Of a stretch of DNA of 64,000 nt, positions 18,211-28,375 are shown piece after piece. The stretch's first letter is position 1. The number at the start of each line of letters is the position of its first letter. Location of the stretch: NCBI GenBank assembly GCA_023433065.1, contig JAEZET010000004.1, positions 186,001 through 250,000 of the forward strand, given 5' to 3'. The DNA comes from Cyanobacteria bacterium OH_CBrB_359 (GTDB lineage Bacteria; Cyanobacteriota; Vampirovibrionia; Gastranaerophilales; Gastranaerophilaceae). The translations under genes and the position numbers were made by a program. The notes beneath the pieces were generated by a model. The model searched no databases. It was given only the letters and a program-made list of their open reading frames with translations, and was not told the DNA's origin.

Positions 18211-18978
18211 TTAATGTTTTAATAAGGTTTCTTTTTTTGCTTGTTTCCAGAGGTTATCCCACTCCTCAAAAGAATGTTCTTCAAGATTTTTTACTGCAAG
18301 TTCTTCCATTTTTCTAAAACGCTGCATAAATTTTTTATTCGATTTTAACAGTGCCTGCTCGGCATCTAATTTATTCCATCTTGCCAGATTTACTATTGCA
18401 AAGAGAATATCTCCTAATTCATCTTCTTTTTCTTCCTGTGACTTTGCTTTTTGAAATTCATTTAACTCTGAATAAATGCATTCCCATAACGATTTTTCAT
18501 CAGGCCATTCAAATCCGACTTTCACAGCTTTTTTACTGATTTTTTGTGCGCTCATAAGAGCTGCCTGAGAATTTGAAATTCCATCCATTATAGAGGTTCT
18601 GTGCGGTTTTTCTTCTAGTTTAATTTCTTCCCATTTTTCAAGAATTTCTTTTGTGGAATTGGCTTTTACATCGCCAAATACATGGGGGTGGCGTCTTATA
18701 AGCTTATCCTTGAGCTTTTGTGCTACATCTTCAATTGTAAAATTATTTTCTTCTTTTGCGATTTGAGAATGAAGAACAACCTGAAGCAAAACATCCCCAA
18801 GCTCTTCTTGCAGGTGATTCATATCATTATTATCGATTGCGTCAACAGCTTCATAGGCTTCTTCAATCATATTTTTTTTCAATGTATAATGGGTTTGCTC
18901 CCTATCCCACTGGCAGCCGTTTTCTGAGCGCAAAGTTGCAATTATTTTTATAAGTTCTTCTAAGTTAGGGTAGTTCAT
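18211..18978 (-). CDS. mazG: Nucleoside triphosphate pyrophosphohydrolase MazG
   Basis: A 255-residue two-domain MazG, an all-alpha NTP pyrophosphatase that cleans non-canonical or excess nucleotides. The N-terminal half shows CQWDREQTH (CPWD-type motif), IEEAYEAVDAI and EELGDVLLQVV, the ExxE...ExxD metal site; the C-terminal half repeats it as KEDELGDILFAIVN. Its ATG shares one base with the hisG stop (TAATG), so translation is coupled. The hisE-type reaction (PRATP pyrophosphohydrolysis) belongs to the same fold, but the sequence matches MazG proper and a HisE domain is present elsewhere. Confidence 0.93.
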   Translation of the reverse strand: MNYPNLEELIKIIATLRSENGCQWDREQTHYTLKKNMIEEAYEAVDAIDNNDMNHLQEELGDVLLQVVLHSQIAKEENNFTIEDVAQKLKDKLIRRHPHVFGDVKANSTKEILEKWEEIKLEEKPHRTSIMDGISNSQAALMSAQKISKKAVKVGFEWPDEKSLWECIYSELNEFQKAKSQEEKEDELGDILFAIVNLARWNKLDAEQALLKSNKKFMQRFRKMEELAVKNLEEHSFEEWDNLWKQAKKETLLKH

Positions 18979-19850
18979 TATCTCACCATTTGATCAACGG
19001 TCATAATCAATATGCCTTCGCCGCCGATTTCTTTTAATTTTTCAATGCTGTCATATACTTTATCTTTGTCAACAACAACGTGTACAACAGCTTTTGATTC
19101 ATCTCCAAGTAAGTTTGTTACGGTCGGGGCTGAGAGTCCCGGTAAAAATTCTTTTAACTTTCCTAAAGATGCTTTTGGGATGTTTACCATAAGGTACTTT
19201 TTCTCTCTTGCATCTATTACTGATTCCAATGCCCTTATAAGACTTGCGGTTTTATCTTTCTGAATTTCTGTAAGAGCCTTATTGGCTATTATTACCGCTG
19301 TTGATTTAAGAATTTTGTCAATAATTTTTAATTTGTTTGATTTTAAAGTAGAGCCTGATGAAGTTATGTCTACCACAACATCTGCGAGCCCGAGTCTTGG
19401 AGTGATTTCTGTAGCTCCTGACACTTCAATAATTTTAGGCGTCTTGCCTGCTTTCTCAAGGAATTTTTTTGCAATATTAGGGAAGGATGTTGCAACTTTT
19501 ATGTTTTGAGGAAGCTCTTTTGTTGAATTGAAGGAATCTTCTTCTTTAATTGCAACAACCATTTCACAGTAGCCAAAGTCCAAATCCATAATTTTTTCTA
19601 CATCTGCTTCAAGCTCAGTTACAATATCAAAACCGGTAAAGCCTATATCTGCAACTCCATCTTCAACGAATCTGGGGATATCTTGTGTTCTTACAAATAT
19701 AATGCAATATTGACCGTCTTTTGTTGTAACTTGCAATGTGCGTTCGTCTTTAGTCGGGAACGTTAAGCCTGCACAGTTTAAAAGGTCATAAATTTTTTCT
19801 GACAATCTGCCTTTATTTGGGATTGCAATTTTTAAAATATCCATTTTCAA
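18978..19850 (-). CDS. hisG: ATP phosphoribosyltransferase, long form
   Basis: A 290-residue HisG, catalysing the first step of histidine synthesis. It begins with LKIAIPNKGRLSEK, includes the DIGFTGFD segment and the PRPP-binding-region motif VVDITSSGSTLKSN (about 165-178). The C-terminal 80 residues form the ferredoxin-like HisG_C regulatory domain (VMVNIP... EGILIMTVDQMV), so this is the long, histidine-inhibited form that needs no HisZ. The other his genes in the window (hisA-I-E fusion, hisD) are 9 kb away on the opposite strand. Confidence 0.95.
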   Translation of the reverse strand: MKMDILKIAIPNKGRLSEKIYDLLNCAGLTFPTKDERTLQVTTKDGQYCIIFVRTQDIPRFVEDGVADIGFTGFDIVTELEADVEKIMDLDFGYCEMVVAIKEEDSFNSTKELPQNIKVATSFPNIAKKFLEKAGKTPKIIEVSGATEITPRLGLADVVVDITSSGSTLKSNKLKIIDKILKSTAVIIANKALTEIQKDKTASLIRALESVIDAREKKYLMVNIPKASLGKLKEFLPGLSAPTVTNLLGDESKAVVHVVVDKDKVYDSIEKLKEIGGEGILIMTVDQMVR

Positions 19851-19896
19851 TCTTCCGTTTTAATCTGTATAGATAATTGTATCATGCTAAATAGTT

Positions 19897-21210
19897 TTAC
19901 GAGCCTGCAACTATAATTGTAAAATCACTCTTTACGCAGTACATTCTGACAGGGTCATATACGAATTGGGAATGTCTTACTTCAGGAACTTTTTTCTTTA
20001 ACCAGTTTACGAAATCGCTTGTTACAGCAGAGTTATGACCTACGACCTGAGAATGAGGAAGCTGGGCTCTTCCTATGCAGTTAACTTCGTATCCTTCTTC
20101 TTGTAATTTTTCTTTTATCTTCATTGCTTCGTCTTCTTTTTCAAATGAATACATAATTCCTGCTACAAGTTTTCTGTCTTCAAAATTAGGTTTATGTCTG
20201 AATATCATTCTGTCAACAACTTCCTGGGTTTTTTCAGGATCTAAAATCCAATAGCTGATATAACCTTTTTTATTGGGAGAGCCGGGAAGTGTTGCAACTT
20301 CAATACTGTCAAGATTGACTTCTCTTGCAAGAGCCGCATACTGTGAAAGCTGGTATAGATTCATATCTGTTTTTACATAAGCATTAGCTATTTTTAATGC
20401 TTCAGGAATTTTTGTTATACATTCAGGTGATTGGAGTTTTTCCATTAATGCTTTTAAGAACCATTGCTGACGAGAGGTTCTTCCGATGTCGCCTAAGCCA
20501 TCTTTTCTGTATCTTAAATAACCTTCAACATCTCTTCCGTTTAAGACATGCAATCCTTTGGAAAGATTTATGTGTAGACCGCCTGAGTTGTCATTGTAAT
20601 ACATATCTTTTTCAATATAAAGAGGTATTCCGCCGATTGCATCGACAAGTTTCCTCACTCCTGCATTGTTTACCAGAATATAACTGTCAATCCTGACGCC
20701 TAAGGTATCTTCAATTGTTTTTTTGGTTAGCCTCACCCCGCCTAGTGCATGGGCTGCATTGATTTTTTGGATTCCATGGTTTTCAGCAATATAAACCTTG
20801 CTGTCTCTTGGAATTGAAATTGCATTTATGCTGTGGCCAATAGGGTCAACATTTAAAAGGATAATAGTATCCGAGCGTGTACCTTTAAAGGGATCTGAAT
20901 CCGATCCGTTGCTGTCAACTCCTAATAATAATATGTTTTGTCTTCCGCTTAAAAATTGAAGATTAAAACCTTTGTTTGATTTTTTCGAGGTCAATTGTAG
21001 CATAAACTTGTTTATTGAATCTCTTGTGTTGAGGGAAAACTCGGTATCGCTGTTGTATATTACAACCAAAAATGTACATATTGATATTAAGAGCATCAAT
21101 AGTACAAGCATTGTTATTTTTTTTCCGTGTTTTTTATCTTCTTTTTTTTCGGCTTCATTATATTTCAAAAATATATTATATTGCTCGTCTTTGTCTTTTA
21201 ATTCTCTCAT
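19897..21210 (-). CDS. LytR-CpsA-Psr family cell-wall polymer ligase
   Basis: A 437-residue LCP protein: a cytoplasmic N-terminus, one membrane helix (about 31-52, TMLVLLMLLISICTFLVVIY), then an extracytoplasmic LCP domain with ENILLLGVDS-like start, the conserved KGTRSDTIILLNVDP, SIPRDSKVYI and the DVEGYLRYRKDGLGDIGR arginine-rich site. A C-terminal LytR_C-like domain covers about 345-437. LCP enzymes transfer lipid-linked glycopolymers to peptidoglycan. It sits 46 bases upstream of hisG on the same strand. Confidence 0.92.
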   Translation of the reverse strand: MRELKDKDEQYNIFLKYNEAEKKEDKKHGKKITMLVLLMLLISICTFLVVIYNSDTEFSLNTRDSINKFMLQLTSKKSNKGFNLQFLSGRQNILLLGVDSNGSDSDPFKGTRSDTIILLNVDPIGHSINAISIPRDSKVYIAENHGIQKINAAHALGGVRLTKKTIEDTLGVRIDSYILVNNAGVRKLVDAIGGIPLYIEKDMYYNDNSGGLHINLSKGLHVLNGRDVEGYLRYRKDGLGDIGRTSRQQWFLKALMEKLQSPECITKIPEALKIANAYVKTDMNLYQLSQYAALAREVNLDSIEVATLPGSPNKKGYISYWILDPEKTQEVVDRMIFRHKPNFEDRKLVAGIMYSFEKEDEAMKIKEKLQEEGYEVNCIGRAQLPHSQVVGHNSAVTSDFVNWLKKKVPEVRHSQFVYDPVRMYCVKSDFTIIVAGS

Positions 21211-21383
21211 GTTGAACTCTCTAATTGCGTTGATTAATAATATTTTACTTCAAAAAATACTAATTCAACATATGCGCATGTTTATAGACTTAAAATTTTA
21301 CATAAGTTTTAAAATGCTTGATATTACTATGTAAAAAGCCTTATAAGTTTGAACTTTGAGTTTATTTATGCTTAGATTTAAGT

Positions 21384-22619
21384 ATGAATTATTTAAAAAC
21401 AGATATCGTAAACATCGCCGAAGAAAAGGTTAAAAAATATTTTGACAAAATCGATGATATAAAAGAATTTAACCAGAAAAAAGTTCTTGATGCTTTCATT
21501 GCTAATCAAATTGGAGCTCAGCATTTTTCATACGTTACAGGATACGGACATGACGATATAGGTAGAGACGCCTTAGATAGAGTTTTTGCGCAGATTTTCA
21601 AAGCCCAAAAAGCTGTTGTAAGGGTACAGTTTGTATCAGGAACTCATGCCCTGGCATGTGCATTATTCGGGAATTTAAGATTCGGGGATAAATTGATATC
21701 TGTTGCAGGTTCTCCATATGATACTATGGAAGAGGTTATCGGGAAACGAGGAAATATTAAGGCTTCTTTAATCGGGCATGGGGTTTTGTATGATGAAATC
21801 CCTTTAATTAATGATTATGATGTGGATTTTGAGGCTATTAAAAATAAAATTGATAAAACAACAACAATGATATTAATACAGCGTTCAAGAGGCTATTCTC
21901 TCAGGAAATCTCTTGATATAGTCACAATTGAAAAAATTATCAGAATTGCAAAAAATAATAATCCTGATTGTATTTGTTTTGTTGATAATTGCTATGGAGA
22001 ATTTGTTGAAGATAAAGAACCTATTGAAGTAGGTGCAGATTTAATCGCCGGTTCTTTAATAAAAAATCCCGGAGGTGGAATAGTAGAGGCGGGCGGATAT
22101 ATTGCTGGGAAACAAAAATTTGTTGAATTAGCCGCATCAAGACTTACGGCCCCCGGCATAGGTTCTGAAGGTGGTTCGATGTTCAATCAGACAAGGCTGA
22201 TGTTTCAGGGAATTTTTATGGCACCGTCGATTGTCGCAGAAGCTGTAAAAGGTGCGGTTCTTGCGGCTCAAGTTTTTGAAGATATCGGTTTCGAATCCAC
22301 TCCAAAAGCAGGTGAACATAGAACAGATATTATACAAACAATTAAATTCGGGGCAAAAGAGCCGTTGATAGAATTTTGTAAAACACTTCAAAGCTTTTCG
22401 CCTGTTGAATCTTATCTTACCCCTATTCCGGATGAAGTCCCCGGGTATGATGACAAACTTATTATGGCTGGAGGTTCTTTTATAGAGGGCTCTACAATAG
22501 AGCTTTCTGCAGACGGACCCATAAGATACCCTTATGTCGCTTATATGCAGGGCGGATTAAATTATGCGCATGTGAAAATTGCTTTAAAAGGCATTGTTGA
22601 AAAGTTAGCTAAGCTTTAG
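21384..22619 (+). CDS. PLP-dependent enzyme of the COG4100 'aluminium resistance' family
   Basis: A 411-residue fold-type I PLP enzyme related to methionine gamma-lyase/cystathionine beta-lyase (Pfam Met_gamma_lyase, PF06838). Typical family segments are HFSYVTGYGHDDIGRD, VRVQFVSGTHAL, and the PLP-lysine region AGSLIKNPGGGIVEAGGYIAG. True substrate is not established in the family. Its 3' end overlaps the convergent radical SAM gene by 15 bases. The region upstream (21211-21383) holds divergent promoters with the LCP gene. Confidence 0.88.
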   Translation: MNYLKTDIVNIAEEKVKKYFDKIDDIKEFNQKKVLDAFIANQIGAQHFSYVTGYGHDDIGRDALDRVFAQIFKAQKAVVRVQFVSGTHALACALFGNLRFGDKLISVAGSPYDTMEEVIGKRGNIKASLIGHGVLYDEIPLINDYDVDFEAIKNKIDKTTTMILIQRSRGYSLRKSLDIVTIEKIIRIAKNNNPDCICFVDNCYGEFVEDKEPIEVGADLIAGSLIKNPGGGIVEAGGYIAGKQKFVELAASRLTAPGIGSEGGSMFNQTRLMFQGIFMAPSIVAEAVKGAVLAAQVFEDIGFESTPKAGEHRTDIIQTIKFGAKEPLIEFCKTLQSFSPVESYLTPIPDEVPGYDDKLIMAGGSFIEGSTIELSADGPIRYPYVAYMQGGLNYAHVKIALKGIVEKLAKL

Positions 22620-23579
22620 CCTGTCTCTTTCATGCCTTATCTGGTCTGCGTAACTATAGTAAAAAAGGCCTAAATCAAGTTCTTTTGTTCTATCTTCCAC
22701 ATAGCTTATTAAATCAAGCATATGTTTTGGCAGGTCATTTTTGAACTTGAAGAACCATTGCCCTTCAACATCAATTACTACTTGTTTTATACCTATTTCA
22801 ACCGATTTTTGAAGCCAGTTTTCAATTTCCGTTTGATTATCGTTTAAGCCCGGGATAATAATGTATTTAGAGCGAACTTTTGTTTTGTCTTCGCCCTGAG
22901 CTTGTACGTATTTTTTGAGGTTTTCTATAACTTTGTCATACGCATCGATTTTTTTGATTTTTTTATAAAGCTCTCTATCAGCACAGTCAATTGATACTGT
23001 TAAATCTACAATTCCTGTTGAAAGTCCTCTTGCTATTGCTTCAACATATTTTATGCCTGAGGAATTTGTTACTATACTTCTGATATTATTGTCTAAAAAA
23101 AGGTTTACTATATCTTCAAACTCATCTAAAACAGCAGGTTCTCCGCCTCCAAATGCCACGTAGCCTTTATAGTCCAAAATATTTTTTTCAAGCATTTCTT
23201 TTAATATCGGCATTAATTTATAGGGCTTATGGGAATTGAAAAACTCTTTGTTTTCTTCTGTGTAGCAATAATTACAGGCACAATTGCAATTTGTCCAGTG
23301 GGAAATATAAAGATTATTTATGATATCTGTATCTTCCCATTCTTTTTCTTCAAGATTGAAGCACCCTTCACAGTATGAGTTTATAATGCCTTTTTTATGG
23401 CTTTCTCTTAGATTTCTTTTAAACTCTAAAATATAATCCCAGTCTATTTTTTCACCTTTATAGTCTTTTATTATATAAAAAGGTTTACCCTCTTTTCCGG
23501 TTAAAAGGCAACATACCTGGATACTATCAAAGTAAAAATAGATACCGTGTTCTAATAGGTGGCAGCTTTTATATTTCAT
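22605..23579 (-). CDS. Radical SAM protein with extra cysteine pairs
   Basis: A 324-residue radical SAM enzyme. The cluster motif is C-x3-C-x2-C (CNCACNYC, with the first, third and fourth Cys in register), followed by GGGEPAVLDEF (SAM-binding GGEP-like). The N-terminal 90 residues carry further Cys, including a CC pair (about 23-24) and CEGC, suggesting an additional metal or cluster site. Substrate unknown. It lies 45 bases downstream of obg on the same strand and may be cotranscribed. Confidence 0.82.
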   Translation of the reverse strand: MKYKSCHLLEHGIYFYFDSIQVCCLLTGKEGKPFYIIKDYKGEKIDWDYILEFKRNLRESHKKGIINSYCEGCFNLEEKEWEDTDIINNLYISHWTNCNCACNYCYTEENKEFFNSHKPYKLMPILKEMLEKNILDYKGYVAFGGGEPAVLDEFEDIVNLFLDNNIRSIVTNSSGIKYVEAIARGLSTGIVDLTVSIDCADRELYKKIKKIDAYDKVIENLKKYVQAQGEDKTKVRSKYIIIPGLNDNQTEIENWLQKSVEIGIKQVVIDVEGQWFFKFKNDLPKHMLDLISYVEDRTKELDLGLFYYSYADQIRHERDRLKLS

Positions 23580-23624
23580 AGCAAAATGGTAGTTTAAATC
23601 AAATATTTTGTCAATTTTGAGAGA

Positions 23625-24890
23625 CTAGGAATAATAATCAAATTCTATATGCCCTATTTTGACGCTGTCGCCGTCTTTGATTCCTGCTTCTTTTAAGGAT
23701 TCAAAAACGCCCATTGAAATCAAAATATTTTGGAATCTATGAATTTGCTCAGTGTTTCGCGAGTCCGTTACATTTGCGAGCCTTATGATTTTTCCACCGT
23801 CAACCATATAGGAATCTTTATCTGTTTTGTAAATGCTGTAATCGCTGTCATCATTGTCAAAAGCAGCTGAATCTTCTTCTACCGAGACTTCAAATTCAGG
23901 TTTAGGTATTTCTTCCACTTTTTTTATTACAAAATTCAAGAATTCATCCACATTTTCTCTTGTTGCAGCTGAAATTAGAAATACGTCTTCTGTGAACTTT
24001 TTAAATTCATTGTAATAATGAAATTTATCATTTACATTAATTGCATCTATTTTGTTCAAAGCTACTACCTGATAAAGGTTTGCAAGTCTTGTTCCATGTT
24101 TTTCAAGTTCATTATTTATTATTTTATAGTTTTCAACAGGATTCTCAAGTGTCAAATCCACAATATGTATTAAAAATCTGCATCTTTCAACGTGCCTTAA
24201 AAATTCATGCCCAAGCCCCACTCCTTCTGATGCTCCTTCGATAAGTCCCGGGATATCAGCTACGACAAACCCGTCCCCGTCAGGTTTTTTAACCACACCA
24301 AGGTTTGGAATAAGTGTTGTAAAAGGATAATCTGCTATTTTTGGCTTAGCGGAACTTATTACGCTTATCAAAGTGGATTTGCCTGCATTTGGCATACCTA
24401 AAAGCCCTATATCTGCTATAAGTTTAAGTTCAAGTTCCAAATCTCTTTCTATCCCTGCTTCCCCGGGTTCACAATATTGAGGAGCTCTTTTTTGAGGAGT
24501 TGCAAATCTTGCATTACCTCTGCCGCCTCTGCCTCCTTTTGCTATTAAAACGGTTTGTTCATTATGTGTTAAATCGGCAATAATTTTATTATTGAAAATA
24601 TCTTTTACTATAGTACCTGTAGGAACTTTTATGTACAAATCCTTGCCGCATTTACCGTGCTGGCTTTTACCCCTGCCGTTTTCGCCGTCTTGGGCTTTAA
24701 ACAGTGATTTGTATTTAAAATCCATGAGAGTTGTTAAATCGTCATCCGCAACAAAATAAACATCACCGCCTCTGCCTCCGTCACCGCCGGCAGGACCTCC
24801 TTTATCAACGTATTTTTCTCTTCTCCAGGCAACCATTCCGTTTCCGCCTTTGCCTGATAAGACTTTTATTTTTGCTTTATCTAAAAACAT
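23625..24890 (-). CDS. obg: Obg family GTPase
   Basis: A 421-residue ribosome-assembly GTPase. The N-terminal glycine-rich Obg fold (KGGNGMVAWRREKYV, GGPAGGDGGRGGDVY) spans about 1-157; the G domain has the P-loop GMPNAGKST (about 166-174), switch region TTLIPNLGVV, DIPGLIEGA (G3) and NKID (G4). A C-terminal OCT domain (about 345-421) follows. It acts in 50S maturation and stress response. Upstream on the same strand is the acyl-CoA ligase gene. Confidence 0.96.
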   Translation of the reverse strand: MFLDKAKIKVLSGKGGNGMVAWRREKYVDKGGPAGGDGGRGGDVYFVADDDLTTLMDFKYKSLFKAQDGENGRGKSQHGKCGKDLYIKVPTGTIVKDIFNNKIIADLTHNEQTVLIAKGGRGGRGNARFATPQKRAPQYCEPGEAGIERDLELELKLIADIGLLGMPNAGKSTLISVISSAKPKIADYPFTTLIPNLGVVKKPDGDGFVVADIPGLIEGASEGVGLGHEFLRHVERCRFLIHIVDLTLENPVENYKIINNELEKHGTRLANLYQVVALNKIDAINVNDKFHYYNEFKKFTEDVFLISAATRENVDEFLNFVIKKVEEIPKPEFEVSVEEDSAAFDNDDSDYSIYKTDKDSYMVDGGKIIRLANVTDSRNTEQIHRFQNILISMGVFESLKEAGIKDGDSVKIGHIEFDYYS

Positions 24891-24953
24891 TAAAAATTGC
24901 TATATTTCTTTTAGTTTACTATTTTGTTTAATAATTATAAAACAAAATAAAAG

Positions 24954-26801
24954 TTAGTTATACATAGATTCTATTGTTTGTCTGTATTTTTCGTAAACTT
25001 CATTCTTTTTGATTTTTGCAGTGAGCGTCATAAGCCCGTTTTCGGGAGTAAATCCTTCTTCTACAAACTCAATATTAGAAAGTCTTTCATGGTTTCTGAA
25101 AGTTTCTCTGTTTTCAACTCTTTTACGAAGTTCTTTTAATATTTCATTTTTAAGCTCAGGGCTTTTAAGCGGGTTTGAAGAGTTTATGTTTTTCTTCTCT
25201 GCTAACTCATGAATTGCTTCCATATTAGGAACAACAAGGGCGCTCAGTGCATTTTTATCTTGACCTGCGAGCACAATCTGTTTTACGAAAGGACTTGTCA
25301 TGCAGCTTTGTTCTATGGCATCGGGTTCTATATTTTCACCGTTTGAAAGTACAATAATATCTTTTGCTCTTCCTGTTAAAACCAATGTATCATCATCAGT
25401 CATCCATCCAATATCACCTGAAACAAAGTAACCGTTTGGAAGAAGGACTTTTTTGGAGTTTGCTTCATCCTTGTAGTAGCCTTTCATTACCTGAGGTCCT
25501 TTTATAAGTACGACACCTTTTTCACCCCTTTTAACAGGTTTATATGTTTCAGGGTCTGTAATTAAAAATTCGGTCATAGGTAAAGCCGGTCCTGTTGCAT
25601 AGGCTTTATTCTTTCCTTCTACTCTCACTGCCACGACAGGTGAAGTCTCAGTTAAACCGTATCCTACATAAATATCAATTCCGACAGCGAGGAAAAAGTC
25701 ATCTATATGCTTTGCTAAAGCACCCCCTCCGCTTATGCCGAATTGGAATCTTCCGCCTATTGCCTGCTGGAATTTTTTATAAATTAATTTTTTTGCTATT
25801 GAATGAATAGGCGATAAGGTAATAACAGTTGCTAAAGACTGTATTTTTTGAATACAACAAGGGTTTTGGTTTCTTATGCAATTGCCTTTTAAAATTCTCT
25901 GTGATTGTTCCATTTTTTGAGAAGTATTTATAAAAAAGTTGACTATTGCTTTTGCAGTTTTTGATTTTTTATTTATTTCAGAATAAATCCCTTCATATAT
26001 TGATTCCCAGATTCTTGGTACTGAGACAAGATAGTGGGGTCTATATTTTTGCAGATCTTTTTTGAAGTTTTTTACATTTGTATAGCAATTTTTCGTACCG
26101 ATAGAAAGAAGATAATATTCACAGATTCTCTCATAAGCATGCCATATAGGAAGAATAATTGTTACGGTTTTTGTTTCTTTGAGTTTAACTATCGGAGGAA
26201 TTACAACGAGTTGACTGGCAAGGTTTTTATGTGTAAGCATAATACCTTTGGGTTTTCCGGTTGTTCCCGAACTGTAAATTAATGTAGCTAAATCTTCCTC
26301 ATTGATTTCAACAGGTGTAAAAGTCTTGCTTTCTCCTATTTTAAGTAAATCCTCAAATGTTAATATATTCAGATTAGAATTTTTATTAAGTTCTTCAGCA
26401 TGATTCCCTATATAAATTACGAATTTACAGTTACTTTTGATAAGTAATTCTTCAAGATTATTTATAACATTTACGCTATCTGTTATTAAAGCAGTACTGT
26501 CACTGTGATTATATATATATTTGAGTTCTCCCACTGGAGCTAATGAGCCTCTTACAGCATTTATTGCGCCGCATCTTAATATTGCCTGGTCCATTACCAT
26601 CCATTTAGAGTTATTTTCACTGAATTGAGCAATATGCATACCTTTAGCAACATCCAAATACTGTAATGCAGCTGCTATTCTATTGATACAGTCGCCAAGC
26701 TGCTTGTATGTTGGACTAAATCCGGAGTAATCATCCTTTAAGGCGATATAACTGCCATATTTTATGCTGCTTTCCTGAATTATCTCATGTACTAATTTCA
26801 A
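24954..26801 (-). CDS. Long-chain fatty acid-CoA ligase (AMP-forming)
   Basis: A 615-residue ANL-superfamily adenylating enzyme. The P-loop-like motif is YSSGTTGKPKGIMLTH (about 173-188), and later motifs are GYGLTETSPVV (about 373-383) and SGDIGWMTDDDTLVLTGRAKD (about 452-472). These match FadD-like/FACS15 long-chain ligases activating fatty acids to acyl-CoA. Length is normal. It precedes obg by 63 bases on the same strand. Chain-length specificity cannot be read. Confidence 0.9.
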   Translation of the reverse strand: MKLVHEIIQESSIKYGSYIALKDDYSGFSPTYKQLGDCINRIAAALQYLDVAKGMHIAQFSENNSKWMVMDQAILRCGAINAVRGSLAPVGELKYIYNHSDSTALITDSVNVINNLEELLIKSNCKFVIYIGNHAEELNKNSNLNILTFEDLLKIGESKTFTPVEINEEDLATLIYSSGTTGKPKGIMLTHKNLASQLVVIPPIVKLKETKTVTIILPIWHAYERICEYYLLSIGTKNCYTNVKNFKKDLQKYRPHYLVSVPRIWESIYEGIYSEINKKSKTAKAIVNFFINTSQKMEQSQRILKGNCIRNQNPCCIQKIQSLATVITLSPIHSIAKKLIYKKFQQAIGGRFQFGISGGGALAKHIDDFFLAVGIDIYVGYGLTETSPVVAVRVEGKNKAYATGPALPMTEFLITDPETYKPVKRGEKGVVLIKGPQVMKGYYKDEANSKKVLLPNGYFVSGDIGWMTDDDTLVLTGRAKDIIVLSNGENIEPDAIEQSCMTSPFVKQIVLAGQDKNALSALVVPNMEAIHELAEKKNINSSNPLKSPELKNEILKELRKRVENRETFRNHERLSNIEFVEEGFTPENGLMTLTAKIKKNEVYEKYRQTIESMYN

Positions 26802-26920
26802 ATTTCTTAACTCCTATCACACACTAGTTTTTAAAATGTATAAAAATATAAATTGCTAAATATAATTTTTTTTTGTTAACTAATATTAAATTTTATAAAC
26901 ACAATGCCATTTAAACAGTT

Positions 26921-27856
26921 TTATTGTTCGGTTCTTCTATCGGGTTTTATTATTTGTACGTTTCTTGTTTCTGAGAGCTCTTGTCTTGCATTTTTGATTT
27001 TGGTTTTTGTCTCGTCATTAAGGCTCAATCCTGAAACCAGCCTGTCAACAAAACCATTATTAAGCCTTACTGCTTTATTTAATGCACCTATTTCATCAAG
27101 CGTATCTTTTATCTCCATAAAATCATATCCAAAGCCGTGTTTTGATTGATATACAAGTGTCTCTCCGCTTGTAGATTGTATTGATTCACCCCCTTTTTCA
27201 AAATAAATTTTAAATATTGATTTAAGATCCTGCATTTCAGCTTGCATAATTTGTACTGCCTGCTGGATTCTTAAATACCTTTCAAACAAATAATCTATGT
27301 TATCGATTTGCTGAATTTGCCAAGCATATTTTTTTTCATATAATTTCTTAAGCCTAGGATAAGCCTCGGCAAGACCGATTGCATCCGCCAGAGCTCTATG
27401 CCTTGTTGTAAATTCAACATTGAATTTTTTCATTAAAGTTTCAAGACCATGAGATTCCATGTCAGGGTAAACTTCCTTAAACATCATCTGGGTGTCTATC
27501 CTCTGATTGTTAATCCCTTTTCCGTAATTTCTAATGCTGGCCTCGTTTAAAAAGCTGAAATCAAAAATAGCATTATGGGCGACAATAGGATAATCCTTTA
27601 TAAAATCAAGAATCTTAGGTAGAATTTCTTCCTCCAATGGGGAATCTTTAATATCATCTTCGGTTATTCCGTGGATTGCAGCACTTGATTTTCTTATGTG
27701 CTGTTGTGGGTTAATAAGAGTTTCAAACTTGTCGGTTATAACTCCGTTTTCCAGTCTTATAGCTGCAAATTCTATGATTTTTTCTTTAGTATAATCTAAT
27801 CCTGTTGTTTCGACATCAAGTACTATTTCAATGGTTTTCTTTTTTGGCATCAACAA
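26921..27856 (-). CDS. DEDDh 3'-5' exonuclease (DnaQ/PolC-type)
   Basis: A 311-residue protein with an N-terminal DEDDh exonuclease: VLDVETTGLD (Exo I), VAHNAIFDFSFL (Exo II) and HRALADAIGLAEAY (Exo III). The C-terminal 130 residues are helical with no recognised domain. Such proteins proofread DNA or trim ends, as PolC-like epsilon or DinG-type exonucleases do. An alternative start is the ATG two codons later (MPKKKT). A stretch of about 120 AT-rich bases separates it from the acyl-CoA ligase gene. Confidence 0.85.
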   Translation of the reverse strand: MLMPKKKTIEIVLDVETTGLDYTKEKIIEFAAIRLENGVITDKFETLINPQQHIRKSSAAIHGITEDDIKDSPLEEEILPKILDFIKDYPIVAHNAIFDFSFLNEASIRNYGKGINNQRIDTQMMFKEVYPDMESHGLETLMKKFNVEFTTRHRALADAIGLAEAYPRLKKLYEKKYAWQIQQIDNIDYLFERYLRIQQAVQIMQAEMQDLKSIFKIYFEKGGESIQSTSGETLVYQSKHGFGYDFMEIKDTLDEIGALNKAVRLNNGFVDRLVSGLSLNDETKTKIKNARQELSETRNVQIIKPDRRTEQ

Positions 27857-27952
27857 AACCCCTCTCCTACAGAAATTTTAGCATAAATTGTAAATATGGA
27901 CAAAATTTGCAGAGGTTTTATTAATATTTTTTAATTAGAATTAAAGTTAGAT

Positions 27953-28375
27953 TCAAACAGCGTTTTTTCCTTCCAGCTGTTTTGAAAGTATTTTATAGTC
28001 AAGAAAGCCCATAAGCGTTTTATTCCAAGGAGCTCTTGCTACAGGTACTCTATTTATTCCTAATTGTTTCATTATTGTATAAATTTCAAAAATATCACTT
28101 TCAGGATACGCAATAATACTACATAAATCAGACCCTAATATTGCGTGTATATTCAATCTGTTTATAGAATTTTTTTCTTTTTGATTCTTCACAAATTTAA
28201 AAACATTTTTTTTGCTTAAAACGGATTTGGTACGTGCTTTTTCATCCATAACCTTGATAGATTTTGGATTGAATTCGAGTATTTTGTCAATTGTTTGACT
28301 CAGACTTTCTCTGCAATCTGCATGAGCAGGAACATTGCATATGAAGTCAATGACTTTATAAGAGTAGTCAACCAT
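27953..28375 (-). CDS. Small protein with one CBS-like domain
   Basis: A 140-residue protein. Its C-terminal half (IFEIYTIMKQLGINRVPV, then TLMGFLDYKILSK) reads like a CBS motif, the adenine-nucleotide-sensing module; CBS motifs usually come in pairs, and the N-terminal half (VLSKKNVFKFVKNQ... LNIHAILGSDLCSII) could be the degenerate partner. No enzyme domain is attached. TAAGGAG lies 6 bases before the ATG. Assignment is tentative. Confidence 0.55.
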   Translation of the reverse strand: MVDYSYKVIDFICNVPAHADCRESLSQTIDKILEFNPKSIKVMDEKARTKSVLSKKNVFKFVKNQKEKNSINRLNIHAILGSDLCSIIAYPESDIFEIYTIMKQLGINRVPVARAPWNKTLMGFLDYKILSKQLEGKNAV